In this document: positions 10,106-19,320 of the stretch, in pieces | How positions within the stretch are numbered: the stretch's first letter is position 1 | Layout of the letters: each line of letters begins with the position of its first letter | NCBI RefSeq assembly: GCF_023073415.1 | Contig: NZ_JADPJL010000052.1 | Span: forward strand, 1-64,000 | Length of the DNA: 64,000 bases | Source of the DNA: Bradyrhizobium sp. 190 | GTDB taxonomy: Bacteria > Pseudomonadota > Alphaproteobacteria > Rhizobiales > Xanthobacteraceae | Reading direction: 5' to 3' | Made by a program: the position numbers and the translations under genes | The notes under the pieces: model-generated | Seen by the model: only the letters and a program-made list of their open reading frames with translations | The model's database searches: none | Told to the model about the DNA's origin: nothing

Positions 10106-11464
10106 TCACGGACGACTGCTTACACCTGCCTGTGCAAACCGATTAAGTGGCCGCGTGAGACCGAGGTTCTCTCTTAGTGTTTGTCCGACGTATCCGGATC
10201 TGAATTTGCCTCGCCTGCGCAACTCGGGAACGACGAGTTCAACAAAATCCTTAAGTTCGCCGGGAAAGGTCGCCGGCAATACGTTGAATCCATCAGCCGC
10301 ACGTTGATCAAATGTATCCACCATGACATTGGCAATTTCGTCCGGAGTTCCAACGACCAGGAGATGGCCGTTGCTGTCCGATATAAAGCGGATCAGTTGT
10401 CTCCAGGTGAATTTCTGGCGCACGGCCAAGTCAAGGAGTAGCTTCTGACGACTTTGCACAAAATTCGTCTGCGGTAAAGTCTCGGGAACCAATGAGTCGA
10501 GATCCACCGAACGCAGGTCGGTGACAAAACCCAGCACACGATCGGCCACTCCAGTTAGAACGTCGATGTGCGTATACGATTGTAGTCTTTCAAGTTTCTC
10601 AGAGGCCTCTTGCTTGGTCCTCCCGACGACTGGAACAATGCCCGGCATGACTAGGACTTGATCGTCATTCCGCCCAAATGCGCGCGCTTTCTCTTTGAGA
10701 GTTGCATAGAATTGTTTGCCGTTCTCTAAAGAAGGCTCGGCCGTGAATACGACCTCGGCGAGCTCTGCAGCGAATGCTATTCCGGCGTCGGATGCGCCAG
10801 CTTGAACTAACACGGGATACCCTTGCGGCGGCCGTGCAATGTTAAGTGGACCTCTCACTGACAAGTAGTCACCCCGATGGTTAAGCAAATGCAGCTTCGT
10901 CGTGTCAGCGAAAACACCGCTTTGCTTGTCGCGAATGAAAGCATCGTCTTCCCACGTGTCCCAAAGCCCCTTGGCAACTTCTACAAACTCCCTCGCTCGA
11001 GCGTAGCGCGAGTCATGATCGGGAAGCTCCTTTTCACCGAAATTGGGGGGTTCGAACTTATTTGCCGAGGTGACAATGTTCCAGGCCGCCCTTCCCTGGG
11101 ATAGGTGATCGAGTGAGGCGAGCATGCGTGCAAGATGATAAGGCTGGTGGTACGTCGTTGTCGCTGTCGCAACAAGACCGATGTGTTGTGTTCTCGAGGA
11201 AAGCGCCGACAATAGTGTGATAGGCTCGAACCCATCATTTCGGCTTACACGAGCTGTCGTTCCTTGATCTTGCTCCATTACGCTTGGAATATCGGGCAGA
11301 AATATGAACTGAAATGCCGCCCCTTCGGCGAGTGCTGCTAGGTGAGCAAAATAGTCGATATCAACTCCGCCATTCGCTGGTACGTTCGGATCGCGCCATC
11401 CACCAGCATGATACCCTCCAGAAAGGAGCATCACTCCGAGCTTCATTTCATCATTGCGCCGCAT
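10106..11464 (-). CDS. LLM-class flavin-dependent monooxygenase (NtaA/SnaA/DszA type), copy 1
   Basis: The 452-residue enzyme belongs to the bacterial luciferase-like group that uses FMNH2 from a separate reductase to oxygenate small molecules (nitrilotriacetate, dibenzothiophene sulfone, pristinamycin precursors). Visible motifs are YFAHLAALAEGAAFQFIFLP, EPITLLSALSSRTQHIGL, TYHQPYHLARM and GRAAWNIVTS. PPQGYPVLVQAGASDAG follows near residue 235. ATG 11464 has GGAGG seven bases upstream. The last codons (SRP and stop) lie in the terminal repeat of the IS5-type element, so the natural C-terminus may differ. The copy at 46365-47723 is very similar. No flavin reductase partner is adjacent; the nitroreductase at 6401 is unlinked. 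Substrate unknown. Confidence 0.85.
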   Translation of the reverse strand: MRRNDEMKLGVMLLSGGYHAGGWRDPNVPANGGVDIDYFAHLAALAEGAAFQFIFLPDIPSVMEQDQGTTARVSRNDGFEPITLLSALSSRTQHIGLVATATTTYHQPYHLARMLASLDHLSQGRAAWNIVTSANKFEPPNFGEKELPDHDSRYARAREFVEVAKGLWDTWEDDAFIRDKQSGVFADTTKLHLLNHRGDYLSVRGPLNIARPPQGYPVLVQAGASDAGIAFAAELAEVVFTAEPSLENGKQFYATLKEKARAFGRNDDQVLVMPGIVPVVGRTKQEASEKLERLQSYTHIDVLTGVADRVLGFVTDLRSVDLDSLVPETLPQTNFVQSRQKLLLDLAVRQKFTWRQLIRFISDSNGHLLVVGTPDEIANVMVDTFDQRAADGFNVLPATFPGELKDFVELVVPELRRRGKFRSGYVGQTLRENLGLTRPLNRFAQAGVSSRP

Positions 11465-12089
11465 GCTGAACCTCCGTTTGGATTGGACTATTGTTGCGCA
11501 GCGGGTTCAGCTCGTACGGCGTCCTTATTGCCGCCACAGAACCGCATGCCTCAATGTGCGAGTTTTTGCAGCTACGAGAGACCTTGACGAGTGCGCGCCT
11601 TCCGACAAAGTCGCCCGATATACATCCTTTCAAGCCAGCCTAGCGGGAGCTCCGACCAAAGCGCTCCAAACATCGGGGCCGGCAACTGCAACGAGCTGAA
11701 AGCAGAGGCTGAACGTCCAATTTCAGAAACGTCTTTCAAGCGCCGAATTGGCCAATTCTCGGTCATGTTAGTTTCCCACGGCTTGTCAAGGATCCGAAGT
11801 TACTAAGAGCTGATTGCTTCACTCTCTATTTGAGACTATTCGCTGCGAGGTGATGTCGAGCTGAGCCGCGAACGATTTCCACCGCGGAACGCGTTTCAGC
11901 GAGATCCACAGGATCTCGAACGCTGGGCCGAATTCCTCGAGATACCAACTCTCGGTCCCCAGCATAAAAGGCGCCTTCCCAACTCGGCCGGCTGAATTGC
12001 TCACATGGCCGCCGGCCGGCGGCGGCCAGCGATGAATGCCAGATGAACCTTGAGATCCAAGGATGTCCGAGGCGACTTCGGCAACGATC
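11465..12089. other. Decayed DNA between monooxygenase copy 1 and the PEP-mutase remnant
   Basis: There is no intact gene. Parts resemble the matching stretch at 47760-48090 (for example GAATGCCAGATGAACCT near 12035 and GAACGCCAGATGAACCT near 48120), showing that the two regions share an ancestor. The content before decay is not recognisable. Confidence 0.45.
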
Positions 12090-12497
12090 CCTATTCTCTT
12101 TTCAGTCGATACCGGCCAAGCCGTGGCAACGCCAGTTCGTATCCCACGAGTGCGAGTGACGGAGTCTGCGTCGTTAGCAGGCGCGCATCGTCGCAATGCC
12201 CGAAGCCGCTGTAAGCGTCAACAAGTACAGGCAGTTCGGTCAAGTCTGCTATGTGCTCCGCATCGACAAGTTGGTTCCGTGAAGTTTTGCTCCCATATCG
12301 GTGGCCGAGAGAGCGCGCAATTGACAGGGCCGATCCCGACAACGCTTGGCGATCGCCCCGGGGAGCCCGTTATGCGCCTCCATGAGAAAGGAGCGGTCGC
12401 AATTGGAGGAGACCGGAACACGAAAGAAGTCTGCACGCGACGAGCCAGCGCATCGACCAGGACCGTTGGCGACAACAGATTGTGGTTGATATTGCAT
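12090..12497 (-). pseudogene. PEP mutase/isocitrate-lyase-family remnant, copy 1
   Basis: Fragments in different minus frames line up with phosphoenolpyruvate mutase-like proteins. They are FLMEAHNGLPGAIA (residues that open the barrel), then ALSIARSLGHRYGSKTSRNQ, QLVDAEHIADLTELPVLVDA, and YSGFGHCDDARL in place of the usual DADTGYGNFNNVRRL. PEP mutase makes the C-P bond of phosphonopyruvate; relatives hydrolyse phosphonopyruvate or cleave C-C bonds. Several frameshifts separate the blocks. The Asp-rich metal motif is partly altered and the C-terminal half is not found. The gene would have been upstream of the monooxygenase on the same strand. Confidence 0.65.
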
Positions 12498-13690
12498 GCC
12501 GAGCTCCTCGTAGGTGACGTTTGACCTGCCGACGTATCGACCGACAGGTGACATGCTTCTGTTATGTAGATCAATTACTAGGACTGGTAGTTGACTGGAT
12601 CGCAGCTTGTTGCATCCTGCTATAGGATGGCGCAGAACTCGCGGTTAAACGGTGATAATCACACGAAATGTTCGCACGTTGATAGCAGAACTTCGAAAAC
12701 GCACATGCTCGATCGGCGAATGCGCCGATCTAGACACACGAAGATTGTGGCCGATGGCAGGAGGGACGGAGGGACGACGTTGACAGCTTCCTCGTCCCGG
12801 CCTTTGGGCTGACGGCGGCCGACGTTGCCATCGGTCTACATGTACGATGATCACGGGGCTCGATAGCGGATCGGCGGCGAGTTCCATTCGATCACCGAGA
12901 CCCCGCGTGAGCGGGTAAAATGGCTTCGCGGTGGGCGCCGAGGCAAAGTGCATTACATGAAGAGTCTGAGGCCCCCGGCCACGGTTCAGCCAAAAGAGAG
13001 GATGCAGCTTGGAATCCGAATGAGTATTCTGGTGGGCTCAGCCGATTGCACCACACTAACGCCAATCGCCGGAGCCGCCATGCGAGAGCGATGCGGCCGC
13101 ATCGCGCCAAGCTATCGTTCGCTGAAAAGAGCGTTCGAATATTCGATGGAGACGATCAAATACTTCGACCCTCCCCCCAAAGAGATCCAGCTCCCCATCA
13201 CAAATATATGACGATGGTCTTCTGCATTGCGGAGAGAATATCGAGTTGCGCGAAACGAAGCACGCATTCAAGCCTAACGCCGATGTGCAGCCGTTGCCCA
13301 GCAATGAAGTGCGGGCGAGAAAAAAATCGGCGCTCTTATACGCCGTCGGCCCGCACGAGGTACGATAGGCGTGCTCGCAGTTCAATGACAAAAGCCGGAC
13401 GGCACTTTCGCGCGCGCTCAAAGAGGCTACTTGTGGTTGGACACTCCAGTAAGTGCTTCCGCTACATTGCTTCAGTTACATCAAAGATTGGGGGAGCAGA
13501 GGATCAGGCGCCTACTGGCTCGGAAACGAAAGGCCTTATGCTGAAGCGGTGGAATAAGTCGTGGCTGTCCACCCTTTCGACTGTTGAACGACTATCGAGT
13601 ACGATGCAACAAACTTTGACTCGTTTAACAATTTGTGACTGACCTCCCGCTCAGCATAGTGTTCTCGGAGACCTACCTCGATCTCTGAAT
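12498..13690. other. 1.2 kb without a recognised gene
   Basis: Open frames at 12920-13642 (plus) and 12645-12953 (minus) have no conserved motif and uneven composition. The stretch is probably eroded coding sequence. I could not identify any protein family, promoter or IS end in it. Confidence 0.35.
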
Positions 13691-13696
13691 TGTTTC

Positions 13697-15124
13697 TCAA
13701 GCATCACGCAGCACTGATACGATCGACTCGATATCCGGTTGCGCTTCGACGTTCAACACCGCGTCGCTTAGCTCATTCGCGCGCGCTATGGATAGTCCGC
13801 TGACAACGCGAACCTTTTCAGCTACCTGCTCGTCACCCCAGGCGGTGTCGACCACCCATGGGTCGCCTGAAGCAAACTCCGTTTCAGCTTTAAGGCGCGT
13901 GCCGTCGCGCATCAAAATCGTCACGCGTGCCGGCATATTGCGCAGCTGCCCGCGCTCAATATGACTTGCGAACGTATTTCCATGATCCCATTGCTCAATG
14001 CTCACCTTCTTCCGCAACACCCTAACGGCGGGATTGTCCTCGGCTAACCAAGCCGGACCCACAGGTACTCCGAGCAGCGCCATGGCCACGGCGTGTGGAA
14101 TGCTAAACTGCCGTGAACAGAACGTGCGCGGTTCAGGATTGGTAAAACGTGGAGTGCATAGCATCGTGTTTGTAGCAATTACGACGCGTTCGATCTGCTG
14201 AGGGTCGAAACTCGCCTTTCCGACGGCTCTGGAGAGGGCAGTGAGCGGTTGATGAATCCAGCGGCACGCCGGCCACGGCTTGTAGGTGATGTCAGCAAGC
14301 ATCCACCGCGAGCCAAAGCCGCCGACCAGCGTATCCGGCTCGAAACGATCCGTACCGCTCATTTTGATAATGTTACGGTCGCCGTCAAAGATGGCATATA
14401 AGCCGGTCGCGCCAAGCGCGGCTGAGCGCGCTGCGAACACGCCGGTAAGTGCTCCCCAACCGGCGTCCGCGTATTTGCTATCGGGCAGATCTATGGTTTC
14501 GCCCCACATGCTCGTCACCGGCACAGGGGTATTCGAGCCAGCTATACCAAGCGTATGGCGCGCTACAGTTTCGTCCTGAGACTCCAGCTTGATTGCCGCG
14601 CCTGCTGCCGCAAATACCACCGACGCGGAGCAACTGTAGAGCTCCGGAAAGCCAGCAAGGCGACCATCCTTGATGCGCATGATGGGCCCGCATGCACTCG
14701 CCACCCGCCCGCCTAGTTCATATCCAGCGATCACCGCCTGCAGCAACTGTGAGCCGGTGGCCTTCCGCACCTCCGCTAGCGCGAGCGCGGCAACGACAGC
14801 CGCTATGCCGAAGTGATGGCCGACGGGAAAGGTATCGTCGAGGTCCATACAGTTCCCGAGACGGCCATTGGCATACAGGGCGCCCGCAAGGCTCGCGCGC
14901 ACTTTGCGGCCCGCGACAGACGCGATGTTGCCCTCCCCTAAGAAATTAGCCATGCCATAGACGATCGGCGCCATGCGCGTGCGCGTGGCTGAGAGCATGC
15001 AGCCAATCGAATCGAGCAAAAGACGGCGAGCTTCGGCTTTCACACCAGCCGGCACGTCATCCATGTTGAGAGTTGAAACGAATCGAGCAACAGCGCCAGT
15101 CAGATCGGTACATGTATCTTGCAT
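13697..15124 (-). CDS. MmgE/PrpD family protein (2-methylcitrate dehydratase-like)
   Basis: The 475-residue protein is full length for the family. It shows RRLLLDSIGCMLSA near the N-terminus, ANGRLGNCMDLDDTFPVGHH near residue 85 (the conserved His/Asp region), and then GSQLLQAVIAGYELGGRV. Later comes YKPWPACRWIHQPLTAL around residue 282. Family members dehydrate 2-methylcitrate or related hydroxy-acids; many have unknown substrates. It follows the ABC transporter operon on the same strand, with an acyl-CoA ligase remnant between. This suggests uptake and catabolism of a carboxylate. The frame shows no damage. Confidence 0.88.
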   Translation of the reverse strand: MQDTCTDLTGAVARFVSTLNMDDVPAGVKAEARRLLLDSIGCMLSATRTRMAPIVYGMANFLGEGNIASVAGRKVRASLAGALYANGRLGNCMDLDDTFPVGHHFGIAAVVAALALAEVRKATGSQLLQAVIAGYELGGRVASACGPIMRIKDGRLAGFPELYSCSASVVFAAAGAAIKLESQDETVARHTLGIAGSNTPVPVTSMWGETIDLPDSKYADAGWGALTGVFAARSAALGATGLYAIFDGDRNIIKMSGTDRFEPDTLVGGFGSRWMLADITYKPWPACRWIHQPLTALSRAVGKASFDPQQIERVVIATNTMLCTPRFTNPEPRTFCSRQFSIPHAVAMALLGVPVGPAWLAEDNPAVRVLRKKVSIEQWDHGNTFASHIERGQLRNMPARVTILMRDGTRLKAETEFASGDPWVVDTAWGDEQVAEKVRVVSGLSIARANELSDAVLNVEAQPDIESIVSVLRDA

Positions 15125-15181
15125 CGAAGAAGCCTTGGAGGTCGACGTTGATTTTCTTTTATGGTACGTTGGAGCAAGTGC

Positions 15182-15500
15182 TCAGCGGATCCTGCCCTGC
15201 CCGGGCAGCTTGACCACCGCCAGGATCTCCTGCTCTCCTAGAGCCACATTTACTGCCAGCACTGCCAACTCCTCCACTTCAGGCGCGGGGCGCCAAGCCA
15301 AGCGATCGCAAGATACAGTTCGATGTGCTCCAGCGATGAGTTCAACATTAGTCCAATGCGATCGCCCGGCTCGACAGCAGCTTCAGCCAATGCGCCCGCC
15401 ACCTCCTGGACGCGGTAGTAGATCTCTTTGAAGGTCATCTGCTGTTTTTGACCCGCTCGCTGCATTCGGCCGCACGCGCCTTGGGAATTTCAGAAAGGAT
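15182..15500 (-). pseudogene. Acyl-CoA synthetase with large internal deletion
   Basis: The frame from 15465 reads TFKEIYYRVQEVAGALAEA followed by VEPGDRIGLMLNSSLEHIEL and YLAIAWLGA, the N-terminal region of AMP-dependent acyl-CoA synthetases. It then passes into ELAVLAVNVALGEQEILAVV in another frame, which looks like the C-terminal EAAVVGVPSELGEDEVKA block of the same family. About 350 residues, including the AMP-binding motif, are missing. The remnant lies between the ABC transporter genes and the PrpD gene and probably belonged to the same operon. Confidence 0.7.
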
Positions 15501-15519
15501 CTGCACGGGTATGATTCTT

Positions 15520-16380
15520 TCAATGGTTCAGGATGGAGCGCAGAAAGGCGCGCGTGCGCTCGGACTCGGGATTGGTGAAGATCTTTTCGGGCGAGCCCTG
15601 CTCAATGATGCGACCCGCGTCGAAGACAACAATGCGGTCTGAGACATCGCGCGCGAATCGCATCTCGTGGGTGACGATCAGCAGTGTCACCTTGCTCTCC
15701 TGCGCTAAACCTCGCACCACGTCGAGAACTTCTCCGGCGAGCTCAGGGTCCAGCGCCGAGGTAATTTCGTCGAGCAAGAGTATCTCAGGTCTTAAGATGA
15801 GCGCCCGCGCGATCGCAATGCGCTGCTGCTGACCTCCGGAAAGCTGAGCGGGATACGCATGCACCTTGTTTTCCAGGCCCACTATCCGAAGGTACTCGAA
15901 CGCGCTCTTCTCCGCCTGCTCCCTCGACTGTCGCAACACGGTCGTTGGCGCCAAGATCAGGTTCTGCAACACGGTCAGATGCGGAAACAGATTGAACTGC
16001 TGGAAGACCATGCCGCACCGGCGGCGGATTCGCGCCTCTTGCGAGCCGGAGATCGGTTTGCCCGCCGCATCGAAGACGATACTCTCTCCGAAAACCCGGA
16101 TATCCCCACCGGTGGGCTTCTCCAAGGTCATCGCCAGGCGCAGCACAGTCGTCTTTCCTGAACCGCTCGGTCCGATCAGGGTGACCTTCTCGCCAGGCCG
16201 CACGTGCAGGTCAAGATCCACCAGCACGCGGTGAGCACCGAAGGATTTCGAGACCTTTTCGAATTCGATCGACCACATTGCCTGCTGCGATCTGTTCGCG
16301 GATCCATCTGCCTCCATCGGGGCTGCGGCGGCCGCGGGCACGAAGGGTCCAGAGCGGCTAAATTCCACGGCGCTAAGCAT
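15520..16380 (-). CDS. Polar amino-acid-type ABC transporter, ATP-binding protein
   Basis: The 286-residue ATPase has Walker A GPSGSGKTT at about residues 71-79 and a Q-loop in MVFQQFNLFPHLTVLQN. The signature is LSGGQQQRIAIARAL, Walker B is ILLLDEITSALDPE, and the H-loop is IVTHEM. It is of the GlnQ/HisP/EhuA type. ATG 16380 overlaps the end of the upstream permease by eight bases. The first 34 residues are Ala-rich and outside the domain, so the true start may be Met 22 or Met 35. It forms an importer with the next three genes and acts on the cytoplasmic face of the inner membrane. Confidence 0.9.
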   Translation of the reverse strand: MLSAVEFSRSGPFVPAAAAAPMEADGSANRSQQAMWSIEFEKVSKSFGAHRVLVDLDLHVRPGEKVTLIGPSGSGKTTVLRLAMTLEKPTGGDIRVFGESIVFDAAGKPISGSQEARIRRRCGMVFQQFNLFPHLTVLQNLILAPTTVLRQSREQAEKSAFEYLRIVGLENKVHAYPAQLSGGQQQRIAIARALILRPEILLLDEITSALDPELAGEVLDVVRGLAQESKVTLLIVTHEMRFARDVSDRIVVFDAGRIIEQGSPEKIFTNPESERTRAFLRSILNH

Positions 16381-17020
16381 ATTTGACCTTGAATCTGGAA
16401 AGGAGGAAGAGGAACGGCAAATTCATGCCCAGATAGATGACGCTGGCCAAGGTGAAAGGCTCAAGATAGCGGAAGCTTTGGTCGGCAACCACAATAGCCT
16501 GCCCCATTAGCACCGGTATCCCGAGCGCAAACAGCACCGTGGTCTCTCGGAAAAGACCGAGTACATAGTTAACCAGGACAGGGAGAGACCGCTTGATCAT
16601 CAACGGAACGAGCACGCGTTGCCATGTAACATACGGGCTCAAATTTAGCGCCACGCACGCGTCGCGCAGCTCAACAGGGATCGTGATAAGACTGCCTCGG
16701 TAAACCTCCGAGGAGTAGGCGGCGTAGACAATTCCTAACACAGCAATGCCAATAGGCATTGCCGGAAGGGTAATTCCCGCTTCCGGGAGCACATAGAAGG
16801 CGAAGTACAGCAGCACGAGGGCCGGCACACCTCGGGCGAGTTCAAGCCAGAAACGCACGAATGCCCGCCCGAACGCGGTGCTCACACTCTCCAAGATTGC
16901 CAGCAGCAGCCCCCCTGTTAACGCAATCGCCGAGCTCGCAAGCGTCACCAGCACGGTATAGAAAACGCCCGCCATCAGATCCGGCAGGATCTTCAAGGCA
17001 AAGCTCCAATCCCACGTCAT
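16373..17020 (-). CDS. Amino-acid-type ABC transporter permease (EhuD-like)
   Basis: The 215-residue inner-membrane protein starts MTWDWSFALKILPDLMAG, very like EhuD of ectoine importers. It has the HisM-type layout with about five membrane segments. The EAA loop for contact with the ATPase lies around residues 130-160 (RDACVALNLSPYVTWQRVLV), with ELARGVPALVLLYF earlier. The start overlaps the end of the preceding permease by four bases (ATGA), indicating translational coupling. It pairs with the 17017-17736 product in a heterodimeric channel. Confidence 0.88.
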   Translation of the reverse strand: MTWDWSFALKILPDLMAGVFYTVLVTLASSAIALTGGLLLAILESVSTAFGRAFVRFWLELARGVPALVLLYFAFYVLPEAGITLPAMPIGIAVLGIVYAAYSSEVYRGSLITIPVELRDACVALNLSPYVTWQRVLVPLMIKRSLPVLVNYVLGLFRETTVLFALGIPVLMGQAIVVADQSFRYLEPFTLASVIYLGMNLPFLFLLSRFKVKYA

Positions 17021-17736
17021 CCGGCGGCTCCCACACTGGCATCTGCTTTGGATGCGACCCGAACCGATACGCGCGCAACTCGCAATGCACGGTTCAGCGG
17101 CAGGACCTGCTCAAGCGCGCGGAAAGCAAAGCCACAAAGAACGTTTAGGATCCAATAAAAGGCAGCAAGCAGGCAAAAGACGGTGACGGTCTCATATGTT
17201 TGGCCGCGAACAAAGTTCGCAACATAGAGCACGTCATGGACGCCGATGAAGCTCGCGATCGCGGTCCACTTGATCATGCTCCTCGCTAGACTGCCGAAAG
17301 CGGGCACGATCTGGGAGAGCGCCTGTGGCAGAACGATCTTCGTGAAACTCTGCAGTTTGCTCAGCCCAAGTGCACGACACGCATCGGTTTGCCCGCGATG
17401 CACGGCCTCAATACCAGCACGAACGATTTCAGCGCCGTACACGCCTCCATCGAGCGCAAGCACGAGGATCGCCGCAGCGAGAGGGCTCAGCCGCGGCATA
17501 CCCGGCAGCAGCGGGAGCGCATAGAACACCCAGAACAGGAGAATCAGAGCCGAGGGAGCGCGAATAGCCTCGATGACGAGCATTGACGCCACCCGTAACG
17601 CCGGCGTGTCAGAGAGCCTCAGAGCGCCGAGAACGACCGCGCTGAGTGCTGCACCAACGATGATGCAAACTGATGTCCATATGGTCACCCACAGACCCTG
17701 CGCAAGCACAAGCCAGTACTCCAGAATAGCCTTCAC
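17017..17736 (-). CDS. Amino-acid-type ABC transporter permease (EhuC-like)
   Basis: The 239-residue permease has the HisQM pattern: EAIRAPSALILLFWVFYALP, GGVYGAEIVRAGIEAVHRGQ, then DACRALGLSKLQSFTKIVLP as the EAA loop. About five membrane helices are visible. The C-terminal 30 residues (ARVSVRVASKADASVGAAG) are a polar extension. The gene begins 12 bases after the substrate-binding-protein gene ends, and so is co-transcribed with it. Confidence 0.88.
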   Translation of the reverse strand: MKAILEYWLVLAQGLWVTIWTSVCIIVGAALSAVVLGALRLSDTPALRVASMLVIEAIRAPSALILLFWVFYALPLLPGMPRLSPLAAAILVLALDGGVYGAEIVRAGIEAVHRGQTDACRALGLSKLQSFTKIVLPQALSQIVPAFGSLARSMIKWTAIASFIGVHDVLYVANFVRGQTYETVTVFCLLAAFYWILNVLCGFAFRALEQVLPLNRALRVARVSVRVASKADASVGAAG

Positions 17737-17748
17737 TGCTGTTGCTCT

Positions 17749-18609
17749 TCACTCGCAGCTTGGCACGAGGTCACCGGCCTTGGTGAACTTGGCGATCAGC
17801 TGGGCTACCCTATCCCCGCTGGGGCCCTCGTACTTCTCGTACAGCTTCTGTATCGTGCCGTTTCTTAGCAACGGCCTGAGCTGCTCGTTGAATGCGTCGC
17901 GGAAACGCACGTCCTCTTTGCGGAACGCGATTGCAAACCCGTCCACTGGCGACTGTTCGTCGACGACCAGCTCGAGACCCTTCTGCTCCGGATTGGGGAC
18001 GCCGAATTGACTAACTATAAACACGTCCACCCGACCGCCGATCACCGTAGCGCTGCCAGCCTGAACGTCAGGGACGCGCACGAGTTGCTCGGGCTTCACT
18101 CCCTGCTTCAGCACATATGCTTCCTGGGCTGACCCTGTAACCACAGCTACCTTGATGTCGGGGCTGTGTGCAAGCTGCGTGACGCCCATCAAATGCCTCG
18201 GATTCCCAGGCAGGACAAATAGCCCGGCCTGAGATGCGTAAGTGGGCGCCGAAAACACCAGTACTTCGCAGCGGGCTTCCGTGATCGCGAGATAGGCGCC
18301 AATGTAGTCGAACTGGTGAGCCAGAATTCCGGGGATCATGGCATCCCATTGCATGTGCATCGCCGTAAGCGGTGGCAGACCCATGCGTTTGAGCACCATG
18401 TTCTGCAGGTCAATATTAGGACCCGTCGCCTCTCCGCTTGGCGACACAGTCATGTAAGGGGGTAGCGAGGTAATCGCTACCCTGACTTCGCCGGTTTTGC
18501 GGATCGAAGCGATAATAGGGGCGTCAGTTTGTGCAACCGTCGGAAACGAATAGCCGGCGGTCGCGAGCAGCATCAGGAGCAGAGAAAACTTTTGGGTGAC
18601 GAAATGCAT
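17749..18609 (-). CDS. ABC transporter periplasmic substrate-binding protein (family 3)
   Basis: The 286-residue protein starts at ATG 18609, which has AAGGAG six bases upstream; earlier in-frame codons at 18681 lack this. A signal peptide is clear (KFSLLLMLLATAGYSFPTVA, cleavage after VAQ or nearby). The mature part has the family-3 pattern: VRVAITSLPPYMTVSPSGEA, GPNIDLQNMVLKRMG, then GSATVIGGRVDVF and GFAIAFRKED. It would bind an amino acid or compatible solute in the periplasm. Operon order SBP-permease-permease-ATPase resembles ehuBCDA, but ligand residues cannot be assigned by eye. An inverted repeat at 18675-18696 may regulate it. Confidence 0.88.
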   Translation of the reverse strand: MHFVTQKFSLLLMLLATAGYSFPTVAQTDAPIIASIRKTGEVRVAITSLPPYMTVSPSGEATGPNIDLQNMVLKRMGLPPLTAMHMQWDAMIPGILAHQFDYIGAYLAITEARCEVLVFSAPTYASQAGLFVLPGNPRHLMGVTQLAHSPDIKVAVVTGSAQEAYVLKQGVKPEQLVRVPDVQAGSATVIGGRVDVFIVSQFGVPNPEQKGLELVVDEQSPVDGFAIAFRKEDVRFRDAFNEQLRPLLRNGTIQKLYEKYEGPSGDRVAQLIAKFTKAGDLVPSCE

Positions 18610-18674
18610 GGTGGTCTCCTTCGTGTGACGATCCATGAAATTGTGGGTGAACGCCCGTACCAGCGCTATGCCCT

Positions 18675-18696
18675 TTTCCAAGCATTCGATTGGAAA
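18675..18696. promoter_or_regulatory. Inverted repeat upstream of the ABC transporter operon
   Basis: TTTCCAA (18675-18681) and TTGGAAA (18690-18696) form a perfect 7-bp dyad with an 8-base spacer. It lies about 66 bases before the start codon of the substrate-binding-protein gene, where an operator or activator site would be expected. The binding protein is unknown. Confidence 0.45.
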
Positions 18697-19320
18697 TCGG
18701 AATAGTTGATCTGCGCAGTGAATGAGCAGCTTCAGGCCAGCATTCCTCCTCTCGGTCGTAGGCGGGGGGACAGTGAGCTTCGATGTCCATCAGCTCACGT
18801 TTGAACGTGTGACCATCCTCGGAAGCTCCGAAGAAGGCGATCGACCGCAGCAGCTTGAACACGAAGGTGCATCCGCGGTTCGGTCTCGCCCAGGGACCTT
18901 GTTCCGGCGGATAGTTAACGCCTTCAGGTCACCGCGTAACTCCTAGGATGGACGATTAAGATGAGTATGTAAACCGAAAGCGATCTTGCGCCTCCTACCA
19001 GAAATGGTCGGCGGACTTCCTTCATCTTTGCTCTATTCTTCACCACCGAGACAGTCGTTTTGGTGGTGCGCTTTAAAATGTTCAGGAGAACGAAGACGTG
19101 ATCTTGCCTGACAACGCATAAGCGCCTGCTAGAAGATCATGTGTCTAGAAGTGCAATCGCTACTAGCTCGGGCGACTGGTTTCGCGATTCAAGCGTCACC
19201 CTCTGTGAGTACACAGACAGGACGCGGGTAGCCCGCGCTGACCACAGAACGGGAGAGCTCTCCAGACACTTAGACCGAGCGGCGACTCGCGCATTCAAGA
19301 ATCACAAGGAGGGGCCGCAC
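18697..19320. other. Divergent intergenic region
   Basis: This is the space between the ABC transporter operon (minus) and the receiver-like gene (plus). I see no gene in it. AAGGAGG at about 19306 is the ribosome binding site of the plus-strand gene. Promoters for both directions must lie here but were not defined. Confidence 0.4.

Larger units (their letters stand above)
7430..10114 (-). mobile_element. Decayed IS5-type element, split by IS1380
   Basis: The N-terminal half of the transposase lies at about 9640-9930 (SDFSHWRKRLG, VEVFPAQFPHERS). The next part lies at 7703-7960 (RVDTTFNPGYL, EHGLRLRQSFL, KRAAMMAGPYDHSKQFKR). Both are on the minus strand and would be continuous if the element at 7961-9631 were removed. 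The outer end carries the terminal repeat TTCACGGACGAC at 10105-10114, the same repeat as the elements at 28512 and 38148. Frameshifts within both halves show that it is long dead. The inner end is lost near 7430. Confidence 0.75.
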
